A stretch of 64,000 nt of DNA, taken from JANRLT01 sp041736895. GTDB lineage: Bacteria > Planctomycetota > Planctomycetia > Pirellulales > JALHPA01. The notes beneath the pieces were generated by a model, which did not search any database, was not told the origin of the DNA, and saw nothing but the letters and a program-made list of their open reading frames with translations. This document shows, one piece after another, positions 60,376 through 64,000 of the stretch (its first letter is position 1; each line of letters begins with the position of its first letter). The stretch lies in contig JBGSSS010000213.1 of assembly GCA_041736895.1 (NCBI GenBank), forward strand, positions 1 through 64,000, given 5' to 3'. The translations under genes and the position numbers were made by a program.

Positions 60376-61176
60376 CTAAATATGATTGTCAATGATCTTC
60401 AAGATTTGTTCGTGCAGCAATCCATTCGTCGCCACGGCGTCATTCGTATGGATGCTCGGCGCGCCGCGCCAATCGCTGTATCGCCCGCCGGCTTCGTTGA
60501 TAATCGGTTGCACCGCGGCCGCGTCCCAAACATTCAGCATCGGGTCGATCATCACGTCGGCGCGCCCCGTCGCGACAAGCATGTAGCCGTAGCAGTCACC
60601 CCAGGTACGCGTCAGCCGCACGGCGTTTTCGACGTTTTGATAAACGTCGGGCCGGCCTTTTTTCGCGAACGTTTTCACTTCGCTCGTCAGGAAGCACGCC
60701 TCTTTCAATTCGCTCGTCGTCGAGACACGGCAGCGCGACGCCGGTTCGTCGCCGTGAACGTACCAGGCTCCTTCGCCAACGGCGGCAAAAATATTTTCAC
60801 CGAGCGCGGGGAAGTTCAATACGCCGATGATCCCCTGCCCTCCCTGTTCGACGGCGACCATGTTGCCATAAAGAGGCACGCCGTGGATGAACGATTTCGT
60901 CCCGTCGATCGGATCAAGAATCCAGCAATAGCCGCTCGTGCCGGGCTTCTCCGGAAACTCTTCGCCGAGGATCGCGTCGCCGGGATATTCGGCCGCGATG
61001 AGATCGCGCAGGAGTAATTCCGCTTCGCGGTCCGCGACCGTGACGGGCGAGGCATCGTGCTTACGCTCGACCTTGACGTCGCGGCGCTGAAAATAACGAA
61101 GCGTCAGCTCGCCCGCCTCCTTAGCGATGCGGCGGGCGAATTCAAGACGCGGAGAAAATTTTGCGGGAGTCGTCAT
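60376..61176 (-). CDS. HisN-like inositol monophosphatase family enzyme
   Basis: 266 residues. GEEFPEKPG and WILDPIDGTKSFIHG (~84-98) are the metal-binding motifs with the histidinol-phosphatase style 'TKSFIHG'; MIDPMLNVWDAAAVQPII (~215-232) and NEAGG complete the active site. Likely histidinol-phosphate phosphatase, though inositol monophosphate activity cannot be excluded. Alone between repeats. Confidence 0.88.
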   Translation of the reverse strand: MTTPAKFSPRLEFARRIAKEAGELTLRYFQRRDVKVERKHDASPVTVADREAELLLRDLIAAEYPGDAILGEEFPEKPGTSGYCWILDPIDGTKSFIHGVPLYGNMVAVEQGGQGIIGVLNFPALGENIFAAVGEGAWYVHGDEPASRCRVSTTSELKEACFLTSEVKTFAKKGRPDVYQNVENAVRLTRTWGDCYGYMLVATGRADVMIDPMLNVWDAAAVQPIINEAGGRYSDWRGAPSIHTNDAVATNGLLHEQILKIIDNHI

Positions 61177-61214
61177 GCTCCCAGACTAACGATGTAGCTA
61201 CGAATCGCCAAGTC

Positions 61215-61398
61215 CGTAGGTTAGGCTTTCCAGCCTGACGCTGCGGACTCTACGCGTTGTTCTTGTGCCGAGTCTAACGCGGACGATTGTCAGCATGCAC
61301 TCTACAAAAGCATCGACCGGCAAAGAGTGTCGGTTCATCGATAATTTAACGGCGCTCAGGGCGTTGCCCTCGTGTCAGGCTAGAAAGCCTAACCTACG
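61215..61398. repeat. Long-arm inverted repeat, 'CGTAGGTTAGGCTTTCCAGCCTGAC'
   Basis: Arms CGTAGGTTAGGCTTTCCAGC (61215-61239 region) and GCTAGAAAGCCTAACCTACG (to 61398) flank ~130 nt without a recognisable gene. MITE-like. Located between HisN-like and Rrf2 genes. Confidence 0.7.
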
Positions 61399-61401
61399 AA
61401 C

Positions 61402-61824
61402 TCACGCTCCCACTGGTTCTAGTTTCGCGGAATCCTCGAGCAGACTTGCCAACTTGATCTTGTCGAGTTGAGCTCGCGTGGCGTCGGAAACTTTGTTCAA
61501 GGCACAGCGCAGCCGATCGTGGCAGTCTTGCGGCAGTTCGTCGCTGGCAACCGTTTTGCCGTTCAACGGGCCGTCGATGGCTTCGATGATTTCGAGCAAC
61601 GAAATCTCACTCGGATCGCGATCAAGGGAATAACCCCCTTCGACGCCGCGCGTGGATTGCAGGATGCCGTGGGTGACGAGACTACGAAGAATTTGGAGCA
61701 AGAACCGCTCCGGCATTCCGCCTTCGTTGGCCAACCGGCTGCATGGGATTGGCTGGGAACTGGCGGTTTGAGCCAATTGCAGTGTGGCTTGCAGCGCGTA
61801 ACTTACGGTACGAGAAAGCTTCAT
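61402..61824 (-). CDS. Rrf2-family transcriptional regulator
   Basis: 140 residues from ATG 61824. MKLSRTVSYALQATLQLAQT is the standard Rrf2 N-terminus; ANEGGMPERFLLQILRSLVT the recognition helix; RGVEGGYSLDRDP the wing. Only two cysteines (DCHDRLRCAL) occupy the region where Fe-S containing members such as IscR have three, so a typical cluster is uncertain. A near-palindrome CCTAAAAGTAGG sits 15 nt upstream and could be an autoregulatory site. Targets unknown. Confidence 0.9.
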   Translation of the reverse strand: MKLSRTVSYALQATLQLAQTASSQPIPCSRLANEGGMPERFLLQILRSLVTHGILQSTRGVEGGYSLDRDPSEISLLEIIEAIDGPLNGKTVASDELPQDCHDRLRCALNKVSDATRAQLDKIKLASLLEDSAKLEPVGA

Positions 61825-61838
61825 GACTCTCACTTCCC

Positions 61839-61850
61839 CCTAAAAGTAGG
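61839..61850 (-). promoter_or_regulatory. Possible Rrf2 operator
   Basis: CCTAAAAGTAGG (CCTA-N4-TAGG) just upstream of the Rrf2 start codon overlaps where the ribosome binding site would be. Tentative. Confidence 0.3.
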
Positions 61851-62196
61851 AACCACCTTTGATTGGCAACTCGCATGTTTGATCCCAGGCCCCTGGCGAT
61901 CCACCGTTCGTCCCTTTGCGAACGATGATCATGATCCAAGCGACGAGTTTGCCACTCCACTCAATTCTTTGTCCAATGACTGAACTTCAGCGTGTCACAG
62001 CGCTGCCAAGACGGATCCAGGTTGATCCTCGCGGCAATGCTTTCCCCAAGCAGGCCATTGGAAGCATAGATCCCGGGCAATGAATCCCGAGATTCTCTAT
62101 GCGCTTTATTCTTCGGCGGGAACGCGCAGAATATTCCCGGATAATCCAGAAAATTATCCCAATCTATATTTGAAACAATCGTTTATTTCAGTTGTT
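61851..62196. other. Non-coding stretch between Rrf2 and lspA
   Basis: About 345 nt with no convincing gene, repeat or terminator. AT-rich towards lspA, with the direct-repeat-like CCCGGATAATCC and AAAATTATCCC near 62135-62162. The ORF seen here on the plus strand is the shadow of lspA. Confidence 0.4.
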
Positions 62197-62868
62197 TCAA
62201 ACGCTTTTTACTTCGACCTGCTGCGGAGTTCGCAACGATTGTACAAACAACAAACCCGCCCCGACGACCAAAAAACAATCTGCCAAATTAAAGACGGGCC
62301 AATTAAAAATCGCTTTGCCGTCTTGACCCATGACACAGAAATGCAGCCAATCTCGCACGGCGTAAACAGTCTGTCCGACACGTGCTGGGGGATCGTGCCA
62401 CGTCAGTCCATGCCAACCCAACCGGTCGTAGAGATTCCCCCCGATCCCGGCCATGATCAAACCCAGCGCGACCACCAAGATCGGCTCGCGGATGGCTCCT
62501 TTGAACGCCAGCCAGTAAGTAATCCCTAGCGCCGCCCCGATCGAAAGGACGGCAAAACCGAGGGCAAAACCCTGCCCGATGCTAAACAACGCCCCTTCGT
62601 TCAGGCTCGTCGTCAGGGAAAAGACCCCGTCCCAGAGAACCCACGGTTGGTGCGTGTTGGGCATCCCCAGAAGTTTAAAAATCCAGGTTTTCGTCCACAA
62701 ATCGAGAGCGCAGCCGCCAACGGCGAGGAACAAAAACAATGCGACATAGACCCTAATACGCGCGTTGGTCGCTGTTTTCACAGCAGTTTGCGGCGCTTCG
62801 TGGGGTTTAGCTGCGGTCATCGCCGGAGTTTCGCGAGTGGATTTGACGGTCAATGTGGGAGTGCTCAT
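62197..62868 (-). CDS. lspA: Lipoprotein signal peptidase
   Basis: 223 residues, somewhat long because of a ~40 residue Lys/Thr-rich N-terminal extension (start possibly 62820). Four membrane helices. Catalytic aspartates: Asn-Leu-Tyr-Asp in GGIGGNLYDRLGWHG (~144-158) and FNLADCFLVVGAGLLFV (~193-209). Signal peptidase II cleaves prolipoproteins before the lipidated Cys, needed for the predicted lipoprotein at 3209 and the DUF4105 protein. Convergent with nothing; dksA-like gene is upstream. Confidence 0.9.
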   Translation of the reverse strand: MSTPTLTVKSTRETPAMTAAKPHEAPQTAVKTATNARIRVYVALFLFLAVGGCALDLWTKTWIFKLLGMPNTHQPWVLWDGVFSLTTSLNEGALFSIGQGFALGFAVLSIGAALGITYWLAFKGAIREPILVVALGLIMAGIGGNLYDRLGWHGLTWHDPPARVGQTVYAVRDWLHFCVMGQDGKAIFNWPVFNLADCFLVVGAGLLFVQSLRTPQQVEVKSV

Positions 62869-62931
62869 GGGTGCATAGATAACCGTACGGCGATTTGCTG
62901 GCTAGGGCAATGGGGACATCAAATATCCCGT

Positions 62932-63018
62932 TTAGCGGCGACTCACAGAGGAGCGTTAATTGACACTGCGGAGCGCTCCTCTGTGTTTAATGCGCTACGC
63001 GTGAGTCGCCGCTAAACG
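62932..63018. repeat. 'GTTTAGCGGCGACTCAC...GTGAGTCGCCGCTAAAC' inverted repeat
   Basis: Arms GTTTAGCGGCGACTCAC and GTGAGTCGCCGCTAAAC (about 62930-62946 and 63001-63017) with an inner palindrome GGAGCG...CGCTCC. Related to 48266-48304. Confidence 0.75.
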
Positions 63019-63033
63019 TCAGAGTAACGAAAC

Positions 63034-63074
63034 GAAAAAAAGCCGGCGTTTAGCTTGAAAACGCCGGCTTTTCG
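63034..63074 (-). terminator. Rho-independent terminator of the DksA/TraR gene
   Basis: AAAAGCCGGCGTTT and AAACGCCGGCTTTT form a GC-rich stem; on the minus strand it ends in a long T-tract. It lies 24 nt past the stop. Confidence 0.85.
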
Positions 63075-63097
63075 TTAGTTTTCGTCAGCAAACCGCT

Positions 63098-63469
63098 TTA
63101 GCGAGGTTCGCTCTTCGCGGCACACTTCACGCACAGATTGGCAAAGGGGATCGCGTCCAAGCGGAGCTTGGGGATCTTGCAGTTGCACTCTTCGCATTCG
63201 CCGTAAGTGCCGTCTTCGATCCGTTCCAGGGCGCTTTCGATCAATTCGAGCGTGTCTTCGTCGTTTTCCAACAGACTCAGACTGAATTCCTGATCATAAT
63301 TCTCGCTCCCCATTTCGGCCATGTGTATTGGCATCCGGGCGACATCGCTGCCGGTATCGTCCTCGCCCTTTTTCAGGGCCGTTTGGGTCAAATGACTGAC
63401 ATCCCCCCGCAACCGGGCACGCAACGCAAGTAGAGCCTGCTTATAGACTTTCGCCTCGGACTTCTTCAT
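63098..63469 (-). CDS. TraR/DksA-family zinc finger protein
   Basis: 123 residues from ATG 63469. A coiled-coil N-terminus (AEMGSENYDQEFSLSLLEND) leads to the C4 zinc finger GECEECNCKIPKLRLDAIPF and NLCVKCAAK. The tip DVARMPIHMAEMGS is near the DksA coiled-coil tip region. Binds RNA polymerase secondary channel in DksA; exact role in planctomycetes unknown. GTG at 63514 is a possible earlier start. Confidence 0.88.
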   Translation of the reverse strand: MKKSEAKVYKQALLALRARLRGDVSHLTQTALKKGEDDTGSDVARMPIHMAEMGSENYDQEFSLSLLENDEDTLELIESALERIEDGTYGECEECNCKIPKLRLDAIPFANLCVKCAAKSEPR

Positions 63470-63514
63470 GGGCCATTGCTCCTGATGTTTCCCTAAGTGG
63501 GATAGCCGAATCAC

Positions 63515-63822
63515 GGTAGACTTATTATTCTAAATTGGCACTGTACGAGTGTCAATCAGCGGGAGATAGGAAGAATATTGAGCGTGAATTTATTGTTTCT
63601 TGGGTGTTGATTAGAGAGAATTAAGGAGGAAGGAAAAAGGGAAAAGGTAGTTTTACCCACCTTTTTCCTTGTCCCCTTTCCTTTCGTTGACTCCAGACGA
63701 CTTTCAAGATTCGATCCTCTTCGCTCGAAGAAAAGCTTTCGCCCCCTGACTTGACCGGCCTCTCGTGAATCAAATGCTTGGTTTAGAGACAGTGCTGTCA
63801 GCCCGATCCGCCGAGTCCGATC
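63515..63822. other. Non-coding stretch between DksA/TraR and thrC
   Basis: About 308 nt, AT-rich in the middle. An imperfect hairpin (GGAAAAAGGGAAAAGGTAG against CCACCTTTTTCCTTGTCCCC) lies near 63632-63684. No promoter or RNA gene was recognised. Confidence 0.4.
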
Positions 63823-64000
63823 GTGATTACTACGGAAACCGCGTTTCAGCGTTGCCTCGCGGCAACTTGCGGGAAAACTTATGGCTTACACGAAGTCCGC
63901 ACCGCCTGCACCTGCGGCAGCTTGCTGGACGTCGTTTATGACTGGAACAAAATTCCGGTCCCCAAGACGCTTGCTCACTTCGAGCAATACTGGTCGCGCC
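63823..64000 (+). CDS. thrC: Threonine synthase, N-terminal part (partial)
   Basis: GTG start at 63823; 59 codons are readable before the window ends. TAFQRCLAATCGKTYGLHEV and CTCGSLLDVVYDWN match the N-terminal zinc-like/knot region (two Cys pairs) of bacterial threonine synthase, and PVPKTLAHFEQYWSR continues into the start of the fold. It makes threonine from O-phosphohomoserine. Identified from a short piece; the catalytic lysine lies beyond the window. Confidence 0.8.
   Translation, partial: MITTETAFQRCLAATCGKTYGLHEVRTACTCGSLLDVVYDWNKIPVPKTLAHFEQYWSR

Noticed and set aside
62080..62529. 149 codon open frame on the plus strand
   Set aside because: It is the shadow of lspA and its upstream region.
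1..64000. CRISPR array, tRNA or rRNA genes
   Set aside because: No regularly spaced repeats, cloverleaf or rRNA stretches were recognised; the repeats seen are palindromic and irregularly spaced.

Overview
The window reads as chromosome of a planctomycete, probably of the Pirellulales type. Evidence: two formylglycine sulfatases, a DUF1559 pseudopilin-like protein, a PEP-CTERM protein, a DUF1080 protein, an S46 peptidase, many secreted proteins of unknown role, loosely packed genes, and numerous palindromic intergenic repeats whose accidental translation (ARSVSEG and similar) is typical of planctomycete genomes. No rRNA, tRNA or CRISPR array was seen. The window starts inside the 3' end of mnmE and stops inside the 5' end of thrC.

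Layout. 0-8.7 kb: housekeeping and small genes (mnmE end, glycosyltransferase, acidic protein, TPR protein, lipoprotein, ileS, purN, GNAT). 9.0-17.8 kb: a complete bacterial microcompartment (BMC) operon of the PVM (Planctomycetes-Verrucomicrobia) type: DeoR regulator, PduL phosphotransacylase, two BMC-H shell proteins, acetate/propionate kinase, three BMC-P pentamer proteins, CoA-acylating aldehyde dehydrogenase, a cargo protein of unknown function, a class II (fuculose/rhamnulose-phosphate type) aldolase and a lactate/malate dehydrogenase. A class I aldolase-like protein follows at 18.0 kb. The likely pathway is cleavage of a 6-deoxy-sugar phosphate to DHAP plus lactaldehyde, oxidation of the aldehyde to an acyl-CoA inside the shell, then acyl-phosphate and ATP. 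The isomerase and kinase that would feed it are not in the window.

19-40 kb: nucleotidyltransferase-HD protein, an ABC-2 type exporter cluster with a large membrane protein, zincin-like protease, aquaporin, SirB1-like protein, S46 peptidase, OPT transporter, M28-PDZ peptidase, purine nucleoside phosphorylase, sulfatase, DUF1080 and PEP-CTERM proteins. 40-43.4 kb: an ArsR-headed set of small proteins (SRPBCC, YCII/DGPF, DUF1801). 43.5-47.4 kb: a GH5-like gene followed by two decayed copies of its 3' end, interleaved with a PIN-domain toxin pair, a LamG protein and HicBA. 47.4-64 kb: esterases, DUF4105 protein, DapA-family aldolase, an hsp20 gene behind a textbook sigma-54 promoter, GPx, beta-lactamase-like hydrolase, DUF1559 protein, TIGR01777 epimerase with SRPBCC partner, sulfatase, HisN-like phosphatase, Rrf2 regulator, LspA, DksA/TraR protein and the start of thrC.

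The most notable items are the BMC operon with its two poorly understood members, the direct repeats of a gene 3' end around toxin-antitoxin cassettes, the sigma-54 hsp20 promoter, and a dozen families of intergenic palindromes, some of which have become coding sequence. Functions are inferred from reading the sequence; no database search was run.
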